DNA of 64,000 bases, from positions 1-64,000 of the forward strand of contig NZ_PJAI02000002.1 of assembly GCF_002843355.2 (NCBI RefSeq), read 5' to 3'. Under the pieces are notes generated by a model, which was not told the DNA's origin, made no database searches, and saw nothing but the letters and a program-made list of their open reading frames with translations. This DNA is from Colwellia echini. GTDB lineage: Bacteria; Pseudomonadota; Gammaproteobacteria; Enterobacterales; Alteromonadaceae. Numbering within the stretch: the first letter of the stretch is position 1; every line of letters starts with the position of its first letter. This document shows positions 32,701-39,503 of the stretch, piece by piece. The position numbers and the translations under genes were made by a program.

Positions 32701-34831
32701 TCGCAGTAAAAGTTAGATTGGCTGTACTTGTATTACCATCACTGACAATAACAGTGACAACTTGGTTATCTTCAATGCCAGTTGCAACACCTGATATTTT
32801 TACTTGAGTGGCTTCTGCGTTATTGATGACTTCATCGTGGGTATCTTGCGAACTATCAACATCAATCGTTAATATTGCTTGAGTATCTTTGCCTGTGATC
32901 GTTTGGGCTATTGCTGGATTACCAGCAATATCGTTAACACTTGCCGTATAAGTTAATTCGCCATCAGGTAGTTGTGATAGATCACCACTATCTATGCTCC
33001 ATTGATTATTAGTAACTGTTGCGACAAAGCTTTGTGTTAATAAACCATTCGTAATTTCAATACTGACTTCTTGGCCATCTTCAATATTTGTTGTTGTACC
33101 AAAAATATGTACGCTTGCATCTTCTGCGGCATTAATGACTTCATCATCGGTATCGGCACTGCTATCAACAGTGATGGTAATTTCTGCTTGAGTGTCTTTT
33201 ACTGTGGTTGTTTGTGCATTTGCTGGGTTACCAGCAATATCGTTAACGGTTGCCGTGTAAGTTAATTCACCATCACTAAGTTCAGATAAATCGGTATCTG
33301 CAAGTGTCCATGCACCATTAATAATTGTTGTGGTGAAGGTCAGTTGCTTGTTATCAATATCACTGACTGTGACAGTAACCTCTTGGTTTTCTTCAATGCC
33401 ACTGACAGTACCTGTAATTGTAACTTGTGTCACTTCTGTATTGTTAATAACGTTATCGTCTGTGTTTTGTGAGGTATCAACGGCGATAGTTATTTCTGCT
33501 TGGGTATCTTTGTCTGTAGTGGTTTGAGCACTTGCAGGATTACCCGCAAGATCCGTAACATCAACAAAATAGCTAAGCGAACCGTCATTAAGGCTTGATA
33601 AGTCTGCATTTTCTACTTGCCATGTGCTAGCGTTAACTATTGCGGTAAAAGATAAAGTATTAATGCCATCACTAACCTTGAGAGTTACTATTTGGCCATC
33701 TTCAATGTTAATTACTGTACCTGATATATCAACCTGACTTTGCTCTGCAGCGTTAATAATATTATCAGCAGTATCGCTGTTGGTATCTACTACAATGGTG
33801 ATGCTGGCCTGAGTATCTTTAATTGTCGTAGTATCTGCTTCGGCTTTATTACAATTAAGGTCTTCTGCTGTTGCAGTGTATGTTAGTTCACCGTCGGATA
33901 ATGAACTTAAATCGGCATCATTTATTTGCCAAGTACTTGCGTTTACAACAGTGCTAAAAGTAAGAGTATTTGAACCGTCGGTAACCGTAACGGTTACCGT
34001 TTGATTATCTTCCACATCGACGGTAGTACCTGAAATATCAACCGAATAAGTTTCATCGTTATTAATAACATCGTCGTTACCGGTATCAACTGATATGGTA
34101 ATTTGCGCTAATGTATCTTTAATGAATTGTGTTGAATCTGTAGCGGGGTTTCCTGCGAAATCTGCAGTATTTGCAACGACTATTAATGGGCCATCAACTA
34201 AACCGGTAAGATCAGCGTTAAGTACTTGCCATGCACTATCAATAACTACAGTGATAAAGGTAAGACTATTTCCGTCAGTATCAGTAACGGTAACAACAAC
34301 CGTATTACTATCTTCTACATCATCAACAGTGCCGATAATATCGTATATTTCACCATCAGCAGAGCAACTTTCAATAACTTCAACTGTGATCGCTGCGAAA
34401 TCATCAGAGCTTTCAGGAGATTGATGTTGATTAGTTGACGTTACGTTTGCGTTTGTTGATGTTGTATCAAAACCAGACTTCGCTATTACTTCGTCACCGG
34501 TACGTTGTATTATTTGAAAAGAGTAACTATCGCCTTGTTGCTCTATGTCAATAGGCGCAATGTCAGATTGAGTACTGTCAGTTTCTTGAGTATCTTTCTG
34601 GCGTACTTGTTGTAAAACACTATTTGGGACTTCTAGCCAGTCATCATTAACGAAGACAAATACTTTACCATTTTCAATGCTGATATCATCGATAATGACA
34701 GTGTACTGTGTCACGCCATCAGGAACCATAAAGTCATCGATAACAGGTTGCCATGTCCCATTAGTTAACACTACCCATGACTGCTCGCCAAAAGTGATAA
34801 TTAATAATATATTTTGAGTAGGTATGTCCAT
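14795..34831 (-). CDS. Giant type I-secreted adhesin with tandem Ig-like modules (6678 residues)
   Basis: This is a predicted cell-surface or secreted adhesin exported by the coupled type I system just downstream. There is no Sec signal. Residues 1-145 form a unique N-terminal domain. Residues about 146-4220 hold some 39 Ig-like modules of about 100 residues with the pattern KDTQA-ITI-VDTS...INAAE...ISGTV-NIEDGQ...DLS-LADG-LTYTA...AGNPA. About 4300-5050 holds four T1SS-143-like repeats (IDH motifs, TDADGD). The rest is VCBS/cadherin-like acidic repeats, ending in a Met/Ser/Asn-rich tail. I found no GGxGxDxxx RTX repeats and no TAAG/PAAG-type LapG site near the N-terminus, both usual in LapA/BpfA proteins. 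The ATG at 34831 follows AGGAAG. Many acidic DTD/DGD motifs suggest calcium binding. Confidence 0.93.
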   Translation of the reverse strand: MDIPTQNILLIITFGEQSWVVLTNGTWQPVIDDFMVPDGVTQYTVIIDDISIENGKVFVFVNDDWLEVPNSVLQQVRQKDTQETDSTQSDIAPIDIEQQGDSYSFQIIQRTGDEVIAKSGFDTTSTNANVTSTNQHQSPESSDDFAAITVEVIESCSADGEIYDIIGTVDDVEDSNTVVVTVTDTDGNSLTFITVVIDSAWQVLNADLTGLVDGPLIVVANTADFAGNPATDSTQFIKDTLAQITISVDTGNDDVINNDETYSVDISGTTVDVEDNQTVTVTVTDGSNTLTFSTVVNASTWQINDADLSSLSDGELTYTATAEDLNCNKAEADTTTIKDTQASITIVVDTNSDTADNIINAAEQSQVDISGTVINIEDGQIVTLKVSDGINTLSFTAIVNASTWQVENADLSSLNDGSLSYFVDVTDLAGNPASAQTTTDKDTQAEITIAVDTSQNTDDNVINNTEVTQVTITGTVSGIEENQEVTVTVSDIDNKQLTFTTTIINGAWTLADTDLSELSDGELTYTATVNDIAGNPANAQTTTVKDTQAEITITVDSSADTDDEVINAAEDASVHIFGTTTNIEDGQEVSIEITNGLLTQSFVATVTNNQWSIDSGDLSQLPDGELTYTASVNDIAGNPAIAQTITGKDTQAILTIDVDSSQDTHDEVINNAEATQVKISGVATGIEDNQVVTVIVSDGNTSTANLTFTANVTNGTWTIAEADLSSLADGQLSYSATVNDVAGNPASAQTVTGKDTKASITIAVDSSVDVADETINAVESTQVTISGTTANIENGQEITVLVNNGVLIQSFTTTVNNNAWSIKNADISQLPDGELTYTASVNDVSGNPATAQTSTGKDTQAEITITVDASQDKSDNVLNAAEVAQVTISGTVTGVEDNQEITVIVNDKDNKELSFTTTVANGIWTLTDTDLSTLADGELTYTASVSDIAGNPTSAITTTGKDTQASITVVIDSGDDDYLIPTEMQPLEVSGTVTNVEAGQVITVTLIDEAGLERSVTTTVNADLTWQASANVGYIDTNGDYVSDFQDGSVTVQASVADQAGNTAIANDYTLLDTSNGITIFVNTFEDTFDQIINAAEAGQVNISGLVRNVEDGQTIEVTVSDGDSNTADLTFTTVVSGPVLSEWKIDDADLTSLNDGPLTFSVSVTDVSGNTSTADVVKIKDTQASIDISVDTSADTNDAVLNAAEVSQVTISGTVTNIENGQTISLLVTDGVIEKNFEATIIAGQWAVTFADLSGFADGDLTYTASVNDVAGNPTSAQTTISKDTKASISIEVDTSVDVVDETLNAVESPTVDIFGTTTNIENGQEITLIVSNGTATTSFTTTVNNNVWSIKDADLSQLPDGELTYTANVNDIAGNPATAQTTTTKDTQAEITITVDTTQDTSDNVLNAAEVTQVTISGTVTGVEDNQEIIVIVNDKDNKELSFTTTVANGIWTLTDTDLSTLADGELTYTASVNDIAGNPTSVETTTGKDTQASITVVIDSGNDEYLIPSEMQPLEVSGTVTNVEAGQVITITLIDEAGLARSVTTTVNADLTWQASANVGYIDADGNYISDFQDGNVTVQASVSDVAGNTVIANDYASLDTTNGITIFVNTFADTFDQVINAAEAGQVDISGLVRNVEVGQTITVTVSDGDSNTADLTFTTTVEDEVLGEWSIDDADLSSLMDGPLTFAASVTDLGGNTSTADVIKEKDTLASIDISVDTSVDVADAVLNATEISTVTITGTVSNIEDGQTVKLVVTDGNIEKSFNSTVVSGQWTITGADLSSLADGELTYTATVNDIAGNPATVQTTTTKDTQASVTIEVDTAADLADETINTAESPLVNIFGTTSNIENGQTITVIVSNGSATASFTTTVDNNTWNIEAADLSQLPDGDLTYIANVNDLAGNPATVQTTTGKDTQAKITITVDTSQDKSDNVLNAAEVAQVTISGTVTGVEDDQEITVIVSDKNNKELSFTASIINGLWTLADTNLSELADGELTYTASVIDIAGNPTTVTTTTGKDTQAAITVVIDSGDDDYLIPSEMQPLEVSGTVTNVEAGQVITVTLIDEAGLARSVETTVNEDLTWQASANVGYIDGDGNYVSDFQDGSVTVQASVSDQAGNTAIANDYTVLDTSNGITIFVNTFEDTFDQVINAAEANTVTISGLVRNVEVGQVITITVSDGDNNTSDLTFFTTVSGAVVSEWKIEDADLSSLNDGPLTFTASVTDLGGNTSTAEVIKDKDTQASIDITVDTSTNIADALLNAAEINKVTIAGTVSNIEDGQTVNLIITDGTLEKTFTTTVVSGEWTVSNADLSNFVDGELTFTASVNDVAGNPATTQTTTTKDTQAAITIDVDSSADFADETINAVETPLVTISGTVAGIEDNQTVTVVVNDNDANTPKLTFTTTVTNGLWVINNADLSGLTDGQLTYSASAKDIAGNPTTASTVTGKDTQAALTINVETAAEIADDTLNATEATSTTISGAVINIENGQTVSVVVSDGDTNKDLTFTAVVNNGAWQVTDADLSSLADGQLTYSATVQDLAGNPANAQTTALKDATAEITINVDTTEDVNDAILNGAEVSQVRIFGDVTNVEDGQAITLTVTDGTNEETFNTTVIAGAWSINDADLSTFADGPLTYSVNVIDLVGNTASAETITEKDTQAAVTIQVNSSLDTVDDVINAAEAANVTIFGTVTNIEDNQEVTIIISDTDANSADVTYTATVNNGIWSITNANLTSLTDGELTYTASVIDVAGNPASATTTTEKDTQAAITIEVDASADFIDNVINAVESTQVTISGTVTNVENDQQVTLIVSDGTNQAKFETTVINGSWTITDADLSGLADGTLTYEASVSDLAGNLTSAQTSTGKDTQATITVVIDSGDDNYLIPEEMQPLEVSGTVTNIEAGQEITITLIDEAGLERSVTTTVNADLTWQASANVGTIDGNGDYVSDFQDGSVTVQASVSDQAGNPVIANDYALLDTSNGITIFVDTFEDTFDQVINAAEASQVDISGLVRNVEAGQPIIVTVSDGTTELTFNTTVAADSLSEWNINDADLSSLNDGPLTFSAQVTDLGGNTSSAQVIKDKDTQATIDISVDTTADTDDAVINAAEAIAVTISGNVSNIEDGQEVILLVTDGTIEKSFTTTIVSGQWTVTDADLSNLADGQLTYTVSTTDIAGNPATAQILIEKDSQAAITIEVDSSADTADDVINSVEAPTVTIFGTVTNIEDNQQVTVIVSDNDANTADLSFTATVNNGEWSITNADLSSHTDGELTYTATVNDVAGNPTSAAVTTEKDTQANVTINVDTAADTADQVINAAEVTAVHIYGTTTNIEDGQTLNVVVTDGIVSQAFTTTVNNNSWSIDAADLTELPDADLTYTATVNDAAGNIATADTNSGKDTLAAITISVDTTADKADSVINAAEAPAVHIFGTTTNVENGQQITVIVNDGTSSETFTTVVDNNTWSIEDADLSNLADGNLTYTATVNDIAGNPATAVTSTNKDTLAEITINVDTSQNVDDDILNALEVEQVTISGTVSGIEDGQTITLVVSDGNTSKDLTYLAIINNSQWIVEDKYLAALDDGNLTFTATATDLVGNNASTETIIVKDTQAIMTIAVDTSQDTVDNIINTIEAAQVTISGTVVGIEDGQNITVVVSDGDTSKDISLTTSVANGIWTIIDADLSSLSDGELTYTATANDDAGNPATVTTTTEKDTQATITIEVDTSADVDDETINTNETPAVHIFGTTTNIENGQQVSVIVSNGVTTASFTAIVSNNTWSVEVADITTIADGTLTYTANVNDIAGNLATAETTSTKDTTAEISIVVDTNADTTDNIINAAEQSAVDISGTVTNVEDGREVTLTITDSDDKQLSFTTTVNASTWEIIDTNLSSLTDGELTYSVNVSDSVGNDAYAEVTHIKDTQADITIAVDTSADTVDNIINANEVTNVAISGTVTNIEDNQTVTITITDGEEEIIETTSVNNGLWTIDVDLSTLNDGTLTYSATVNDVAGNPTSTNTTTEKDTVASIEVNIDSGDDELLILDEVSPTLITGSVSNVEAGQTVSVVLTDSQNNSQTFTTTVNNDLTWSISPNLSNFEDGLLTAVATVKDIAGNIVSNNDTATIDTQVVIDIDTGENGIDISALRNNEITEFSGTTDAEVGQAVTVTITDGTTSLDFTGSVTSAGQWLVSGIDISGLSSQKTWQVTATVTDLAGNTATDDMPIIDIVQTNVFIESIVAETGSQTKSHVISLNNPALTTDSEITLSNSQEALSQLTSVGSTVNITVADDGQSLTVIRESDSSVVMEIKILFAAELQITIFEAVDNPDTLTSVLNTSVDLQAVQTDEDGTTEVVILPTHIEILDSPPVTNDDEYSVIENESAIGSLTGNDFTAEGPLTVTSVNLLGNDYAITTGSNVTIDFEYGQITVDSLGAWSFNAIDNLDNTVEQSFELTYDVIDFDGSTGSAVATFTIEDGKAGVMSDVSWSYVETDIDARGTNTYNFDIIAGSDTLLPDSIAFTSNTISKLLSVNLTSNGQALSYEASEDGNVITALAGETTVFTLTLTAEQNNDDLLAMLSFDQLAPIDHINNETLTLPLTVTAEDLDGTVISTGDISYSINDGANPEFDEIEAISIDEAELKSGEKTATGNISTAIGSDNIISVIFNNIEQQPVLTVADVPVLYSLSDDGKTLIGYTDDINSPVFKAELSDNFAAENNTTDGSYTFTLYKTLDEDTSDQIPLSITITDYDGDTTTESLPITLIDDDSEQITTPELNVSEIPVDTDNSSATNTDSGNITTTAGTDALSGLIYDVVDDAPVLDENGVALTQNGAAINWLNIGDGVLQGVLADGTPVFTVEIPTDFQHPESTPVDFSLLGPVDHTGAQADSLTVLIPIAVVDQDGTEVVSNMKVTIDDGLNPELISEDTAEVIDEGLLVTDDSVSTVGSYIVDSGSDEVVSVGLAEGYTLTGVTTQGGVAVNLSETATDSGWYVARSADDNSEVFRIRFNTNNTFNYKQSQAIDHTTGDGENTLTLSFDIQATDADGDTSEAQSVTITVKDDVPVSTTTDLTFIEGREVTVDLLATKDGGADGATVTQVTYRGQNYTVDPTTGVTITLNDGESGGDNNNYGTITIKADGSTVITTNLFDYATNNLIDQVDFVVTDADGDTANGTLNLTVQDGSGVVLINDASTNEDTTVPITIYAFPGDDDGTEDTIEEIKISIDSLNGGTLTLNGNPIPDDGSYYILSDGLITASTYEGFDVIIPNGILAFTPAENTSDAISDQQVTIEVSVTITDNVNGERTIESSASVTINSVADLPEWDDDNSVYVYETNGEELVIEDGGEIALTLKADLIDTDGSENLTFRIENINAKLTLTYNDGTATTVSNGDILTQDQLNTLSATSALNSAGIMTFDITAIATEEDNSDTAEQETKTITINIQPEADTPLLTVKDINSQEDVAIDVSEIITGELTDTDGSETLSFELTLPDGWSLNAINGASVNLIDETNNIWSASAQDIEANNIQLIPLEDISSVSGIFNVSVQAIAIDSQADGISVYGEPSKSDSKTLTVTLTGVIDPPELADTDNWDFDQDTLTVTNSDSNVLTEDSVIPLNFDIVTSDDDLSETISLTLTGLPDGATLLDSDGNEVDLPVVGVENDLPIYSVTTEALAELSIKPPKDFSGQISLALIAITTEADGASGEYKITLNLDIVPVIDEDASTLSTSSTGIEDNAIAIDFKQSLSQDQDGSEVITEAVITGIADGTTLTLDGSAYEFTGNLSLTTLADELGISLSDILTSGRLGLLPPQDATGTYSINIDYTIEDTPSSGDSIVETISSTIDINVTPKVELTTRFEIEDNLLLTSTDGSAIDLTGKVGFTDADIDGSETLDYVVILLPSGDNWLVTHPNGAIPDGNGYWRIPIDTDLTSDVIQENNVDILAGVEIISKEVTDGPVEISVYGRVEDGSDAAAILSTFQVQFDVAIDSNASPINLLQNSPIDGIEDELITLSEHLNSNIAGDDNDNITFRISASDLPAGVSVSGADVQIIHFTDGVTVKEYVFTEASLADLTMSSAGSNFAGVLYVPIEIIATDSLSGDTIIDNSQVLEFDIAPVVDGFTFSDNTTMQEDVPESLDLTINFSDSDLLPSSGGQEVLLIDADDSTNNLTIQLLDEGELIDSTGLFVLVDGTTDTYQFTGTTQEELSNTLSSLTVRPTEHLSGSEIFKVKFSGTVIDTATMLNGNQTDSSEFEQTVAITIEAVTDEATLTTQYSEGNEDNSIDLSALSAELIDQDGSETIYITINGVPAGAILGTDADREGGEDPVHLANNGEDGGSFNGQPTYSWTVPQAQLATLVLIPPKDFSGDIPLTLQAITKDEEPGVYVTTTSDFIVGINPIADELDVYIEPNSQYSGNEDDVITVNLGAETTDTLDSEKIQIKVNLLSTSDASALINIEERAKIGIDDQTADFVSDGSGGFYATLEVDSNNITSFDMYLGNLAWGNFDMSVEVSAVDTATVNGSSVTDYGDPEIFDFTLTLNPEVDAPVWETVDDITTSDPNNIPLNLALSLQNPASNEEGYLTVSGLPDGLTLNAGSQQGSDWLVDFDNVASLAIVGASDGDNFDLTLSPYAELDGNTSNGAVESINVSVNSAMAEPMSMNFSSSSSQMMTNNFEESTYSDNFSANLIDDMTNQTQGMDA
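22170..34395 (-). repeat. Tandem array of about 39 Ig-like coding repeats
   Basis: Hand-reading of the protein gives about 39 consecutive modules, roughly 310 bp each, joined by KDTQA-like linkers. Several classes recur: the common INAAE type; SITVVIDSGDDDYLIP (four copies, with a diverged relative near 22700); GITIFVNTFEDTFDQ (four copies); and VHIFGTTTNIE. The module count may be off by one or two. Confidence 0.9.
27781..32551 (-). repeat. Three tandem copies of a 1590-bp five-module super-repeat
   Basis: Equivalent points recur at exactly 1590-bp steps. TAATACTAGC-type sites lie at 32551, 30961, 29371 and 27781; AACGGTAATG at 32231, 30641 and 29051; GGATCAAATA-type sites at 31891, 30301 and 28711; and GATCAAAAGT-type sites at 31561, 29971 and 28381. 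Each unit carries the same five module classes in order (530 residues). A related two-module piece lies 2538 bp further on (26173, 25843). Confidence 0.92.
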
Positions 34832-34871
34832 GTTTAACTTCCTGTGATAACTAACGGTAAATACATCAAAT

Positions 34872-34880
34872 ATATTAGCA
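34872..34880 (-). promoter_or_regulatory. Possible extended -10 for the adhesin operon
   Basis: On the minus strand TGCTAATAT is an extended -10 element about 40 bp before the adhesin ATG. No good -35 lies at 17 bp, so this is a weak call. Confidence 0.25.
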
Positions 34881-35122
34881 TAAAGAACTTATTTTATAAG
34901 TACTTAATTTATAAAAATCACCAAATTTAATGATAAATTTATGCGCTATTAGCAAGAAGATAATCACCGATTAAATAAGAGTATATGAAACGACAACTGT
35001 CTTGAAAAATATCGAAACTGTTGAAGTAGGTTTGGGGGAATAATTAACTATTAACTTGAATTTATTGGAAAATGAAGATTAACAATGAGCTATAACACCT
35101 TATTTTAGATGATAATATTATG

Positions 35123-35257
35123 GGCTGTTGACCTTTTGTAGTTAAAATTTATACTGCGTTTTCGCCTGTTAGTGTAGCCAGCTACACGTCACATGCTCTG
35201 CCTTGTCTCAATGCCAAACAAGTTTCTGTAAAAGTAATCTCGCAAGATCAACAGACC
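35123..35257 (+). repeat. Family 2 inverted-repeat element, copy A (short)
   Basis: The 135-bp element starts GGCTGTTGACC and ends AAGATCAACAGACC, imperfect terminal inverted repeats. The interior TCACATGCTCTGCCTTGTCT and CTGTAAAAGTAATCT is shared with copy B at 35975-36189, in the same orientation. A local inverted repeat GTGTAGC/GCTACAC lies inside. Confidence 0.65.
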
Positions 35258-35336
35258 TTAATCTCATACGCTAATAATTGAGGAATAATTGAAGGATAAT
35301 TGGTGGTGATCATTAAGCCAAAATAAATTATCGAGG

Positions 35337-35810
35337 TTAATGATTGAGGTAAAATTTTGCAGTTTCAGCTGAGGCTATTGCATCAGTTATGTTACACACC
35401 ATACGCTGTTTAGGCATACCTGCAATCATGTATACAGAGCCGACGGTGCGAAAATCAAATTGAGTAAAGTAATCAACTTTTTCAAGTGGGCTGGTAATAA
35501 ATACTTCTTTTAATGATAATTCATGCGCAATACTGAACAAACCTTGCATAATAAACTTATCAACTTTATTACTTCTGTGTCCCATCACTACTGCTATGCG
35601 GCTTATTTCACCTTGCGGTGAAATACGACCGGTTGCTATAGGCTCTTGATTTGTATCGTCACACACTAACATGTGATAAGCCGTACGATCACCTTTATCA
35701 AATTCAATCTTCTTCGGAATGCGCCTTTCACAGACAAATACTTTTTCACGAATGTTTTTTAATAATGGGGCGGCTTGTTGCCATTTGACTTGACTGATAC
35801 TGTAAGACAT
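35337..35810 (-). CDS. GNAT-family N-acetyltransferase
   Basis: The 157-residue protein has the GNAT layout: an N-terminal strand-helix with FVCERRIPKKIEFDKGD, then the acetyl-CoA loop region ATGRISPQGEISRIAVVMGHRSNKVDKFIM (about 59-88). MGHRSNKV stands where family members usually have R/QxxGxG/A, so the site is slightly atypical. The C-terminal half (ITSPLEKVDYFTQFDFRTVGSVYMIAGMPKQRM) resembles YjcF/ElaA-type members. Start ATG at 35810. It is a single gene bracketed by family 2 repeats and upstream of the adhesin operon on the same strand. The substrate is unknown. Confidence 0.8.
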   Translation of the reverse strand: MSYSISQVKWQQAAPLLKNIREKVFVCERRIPKKIEFDKGDRTAYHMLVCDDTNQEPIATGRISPQGEISRIAVVMGHRSNKVDKFIMQGLFSIAHELSLKEVFITSPLEKVDYFTQFDFRTVGSVYMIAGMPKQRMVCNITDAIASAETAKFYLNH

Positions 35811-35938
35811 TTATATAAAGACCCAAGGTTGACGAGAAAAATTATTTTTGATTTATATTGAGATTAGTCAATGAAATCACAGATTGCCAACCAGAAATAA
35901 AGATATTTTTGGTATTATTTACTGGAGGGGATACGAGA

Positions 35939-35973
35939 TAATAAAAAGAGGACTTAACGTCCTCTTTTTATTA
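35939..35973 (-). terminator. Terminator downstream of purB
   Basis: AAAAAGAGGAC pairs with GTCCTCTTTTT around loop TTAAC, extended by flanking A-T pairs. It is symmetrical, with T-runs in both directions. It lies 245 bp beyond the purB stop because a family 2 element sits between. Confidence 0.88.
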
Positions 35974-35974
35974 G

Positions 35975-36189
35975 GGTCTGTTGATCTGTCAGGGCTAAAA
36001 TTTATTCAATTTAAAATGCATTTAATCGCGGCGCGAGCTTTGAATCTTAGTTATTCTATTTAAAAAGCGAACAACAAAGAGTAAATTCGTTTTAAATGAA
36101 CCTAAAGGCCTTGCTACACTTCACATGCTCTGCCTTGTCTAAATACCAAACAAGTTGCTGTAAAAGTAATCTAGAAAGATCAACAAACC
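35975..36189 (+). repeat. Family 2 inverted-repeat element, copy B (long)
   Basis: The 215-bp element has ends GGTCTGTTGATCT and AAAGATCAACAAACC (one mismatch in the shared 13 bp). It shares its right half with copy A and has about 80 bp of extra or diverged left-half sequence. It is inserted between purB and its terminator. No open frame is seen. Confidence 0.7.
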
Positions 36190-36216
36190 ATAATTAAAGC
36201 ATTATCAACATTAAAA

Positions 36217-37596
<1,380 letters not shown>

Positions 37597-37700
37597 CTAG
37601 GTTATATTAATGTGCTCTTACTTTTACAGGCTAATGAAACCTGGTTAGTGAAGAGTTAAATAGTATTAAATATTGAGTAAACAGTTTTTCTAAATTTATT

Positions 37701-38327
37701 TTAAATTGAGTTAAGTAACTCTTTCGCAGTACTTATTATTTTTTTACGATGAAATAGTATGTTTCTGCGTTTACCGCCAACTTGACGCCATAATACCGCA
37801 GCTCTTATCCCAGATAAAAGTAATGCGCGTATTTTATGTTGATTATTGGTTTGCTTCAAAATGGCGGGGTTGCCAGTCACTTGAATGCTAGCACCAAGTG
37901 GGCTGATTATATCACTATAAATACTGGCGAAGCTGGCAATTAATGTTTCACTAGTTATTGGGTAGTGGTCTAGTTGTCTGTTACACGCTTCAAGTCGTTC
38001 ACCTAATAATGATAATTGCTTTGGCTGTTTATTTAAACGACGCTCTAAATTTATCAAATTAATAAGGTAACGGGTGAATTCGGGATCTTTGTCTTTTTTA
38101 GCGTTGTTTGATGAGTCGCCTAGGTGTTCAACTAGTAATTCTAGTCCTTGCTTTAAATTAATCATGTCGCTGCCGTAAACAGCTAAGGTGTTCTCAGGAG
38201 ACATTTGTATTAAGCTATTAAGTAAAACAGCCATGTCCTCTTCATTAATACGATTGTGATGAGACACTTGTTGTACATGATGAGCAACTTGACAAATAGC
38301 CGCAAAAGTTAGCGTTTGATCTTTCAT
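37701..38327 (-). CDS. hflD: HflD-like high-frequency lysogenization protein
   Basis: The 208-residue, mostly helical protein matches HflD in length and ends (AICQVAHHVQQVSHHNRI near the N-terminus; IRALLLSGIRAAVLWRQVGGKRRNILF near the C-terminus). In E. coli HflD is peripheral to the inner membrane and binds lambda CII; its normal cell role is not settled. It starts 18 bp after mnmA and is probably co-transcribed with it, as in E. coli. Confidence 0.93.
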   Translation of the reverse strand: MKDQTLTFAAICQVAHHVQQVSHHNRINEEDMAVLLNSLIQMSPENTLAVYGSDMINLKQGLELLVEHLGDSSNNAKKDKDPEFTRYLINLINLERRLNKQPKQLSLLGERLEACNRQLDHYPITSETLIASFASIYSDIISPLGASIQVTGNPAILKQTNNQHKIRALLLSGIRAAVLWRQVGGKRRNILFHRKKIISTAKELLNSI

Positions 38328-38345
38328 TATAATGATTTTATGTCC

Positions 38346-39503
38346 TTAACGAATTAGCGTATCAATGATGCCACCACCTAAACAAACATCACCTTGATAA
38401 AAAACGACTGATTGTCCTGGTGTTACTGAGCTTTGTTGCTCGGCGAAATCAATTTGGTACTCATCGGTTGCTGACTTACTGTCCATGGCACTGTTAACCA
38501 GAGTTACAGTACAAGCAACATCTTCTTGGCGATAACGTGTTTTTACTGTGCATTGAATGCTAGTTGTTAACGCTTTTCTGTCAACCCAATGTAATTGATT
38601 CGCAATTAAACCTTTAGAGAATAGGCGAGGGTGATTATGCCCTTGACCAACAATAAGCACGTTGCGTAATAAGTCTTTCTCAACCACGTACCACGGCTCT
38701 TCACCTGCATCAGCTAAACCGCCAATACGTAAACCTTTTCGTTGGCCTAAAGTATGATACATCAAGCCGTCATGATGACCTATTTCTACGCCTTCAGCTG
38801 ATTCAATAATGCCTGGCTTTGCTGGTAAATATTGACCTAAGAAGTCTTTGAATTTACGCTCGCCAATAAAACAAATGCCAGTACTGTCTTTTTTGTCGTG
38901 GGTAACTAAACCTGCTTCTTCTGCGATAGCACGTACTTCAGGTTTTTCAATATGGCCAACAGGAAAAAGTGTTTGTGATAATTGCGCTTCATTTAATGTA
39001 TAAAGGAAGTAACTTTGGTCTTTATTGTTATCAAGACCGCGAATCATTTTCCAAGCGCCATCTCCGTTTTCATCAACCCGATAATCACGTTGCACATAAT
39101 GCCCTGTTGCAATGTAATCTGCGCCTAAATCTTCACAAGCAAATTCTAAAAAAGCTTTAAATTTTATTTCTTTATTACACATAATGTCAGGATTTGGCGT
39201 ACGTCCTGCCTTGTACTCTGCTAAAAAGTACTCGAAAACATTGTCCCAGTATTCTGTAGCAAAGTTGATGGTGTGTAATTTTATATTAAGTTTATCACAA
39301 ATAGCTTGAGCATCTTCCAAATCTTGAGCTGCAGCACAATACTCATCGGTATCATCTTCTTCCCAGTTTTTCATAAATAAACCTTCTACTTGGTAACCTT
39401 GCTGTTGAAGTAGGTAAGCAGAAACTGAAGAGTCGACCCCACCAGACATTCCAACAATGACTTTGGTTTGCTCAGGTGTTTTGTTATTTGTGGCTGTTAA
39501 CAT
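38346..39503 (-). CDS. mnmA: tRNA 2-thiouridylase MnmA
   Basis: MnmA puts sulfur on uridine 34 of tRNAs for Lys, Glu and Gln, using sulfur from the Tus relay. The 385 residues contain the PP-loop GMSGGVDSS (about 18-26), the catalytic cysteine segment [11 protein letters not shown] (about 107-117) and the second cysteine in [13 protein letters not shown] (about 206-218), then a beta-rich C-terminal domain. There are about 15 residues before VIVGMSGG; the ATG at 39503 is the first and fits. It is first of the mnmA-hflD pair; 220 bp of AT-rich sequence separate it from nudJ. Confidence 0.97.
   Translation of the reverse strand: MLTATNNKTPEQTKVIVGMSGGVDSSVSAYLLQQQGYQVEGLFMKNWEEDDTDEYCAAAQDLEDAQAICDKLNIKLHTINFATEYWDNVFEYFLAEYKAGRTPNPDIMCNKEIKFKAFLEFACEDLGADYIATGHYVQRDYRVDENGDGAWKMIRGLDNNKDQSYFLYTLNEAQLSQTLFPVGHIEKPEVRAIAEEAGLVTHDKKDSTGICFIGERKFKDFLGQYLPAKPGIIESAEGVEIGHHDGLMYHTLGQRKGLRIGGLADAGEEPWYVVEKDLLRNVLIVGQGHNHPRLFSKGLIANQLHWVDRKALTTSIQCTVKTRYRQEDVACTVTLVNSAMDSKSATDEYQIDFAEQQSSVTPGQSVVFYQGDVCLGGGIIDTLIR

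Larger units (their letters stand above)
34832..35336. other. Intergenic region upstream of the adhesin operon
   Basis: About 500 bp without a gene. It is very AT-rich near the adhesin start, as expected for a regulated promoter region, and contains family 2 element copy A at 35123-35257. No c-di-GMP-related or other known operator was recognised. Confidence 0.5.
35811..36216. other. Intergenic region between the GNAT gene and purB
   Basis: Contains, from right to left (direction of transcription), family 2 element copy B, the purB-side terminator, and about 130 bp of AT-rich GNAT upstream sequence. No gene is seen. Confidence 0.6.

Noticed and set aside
15030..34438. Many plus-strand open frames of 60-177 codons opposite the adhesin gene
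   Set aside because: They mirror the repetitive minus-strand coding sequence, recur with the same period as the repeats, lack Shine-Dalgarno sites and have low-complexity Ser/Val/Thr-rich composition.
14795..34831. Frameshift or assembly artefact creating the giant open frame
   Set aside because: The frame is open for 20 kb with coherent domains and a proper start and stop, and is coupled to the exporter; repeat copy number could still be affected by assembly.
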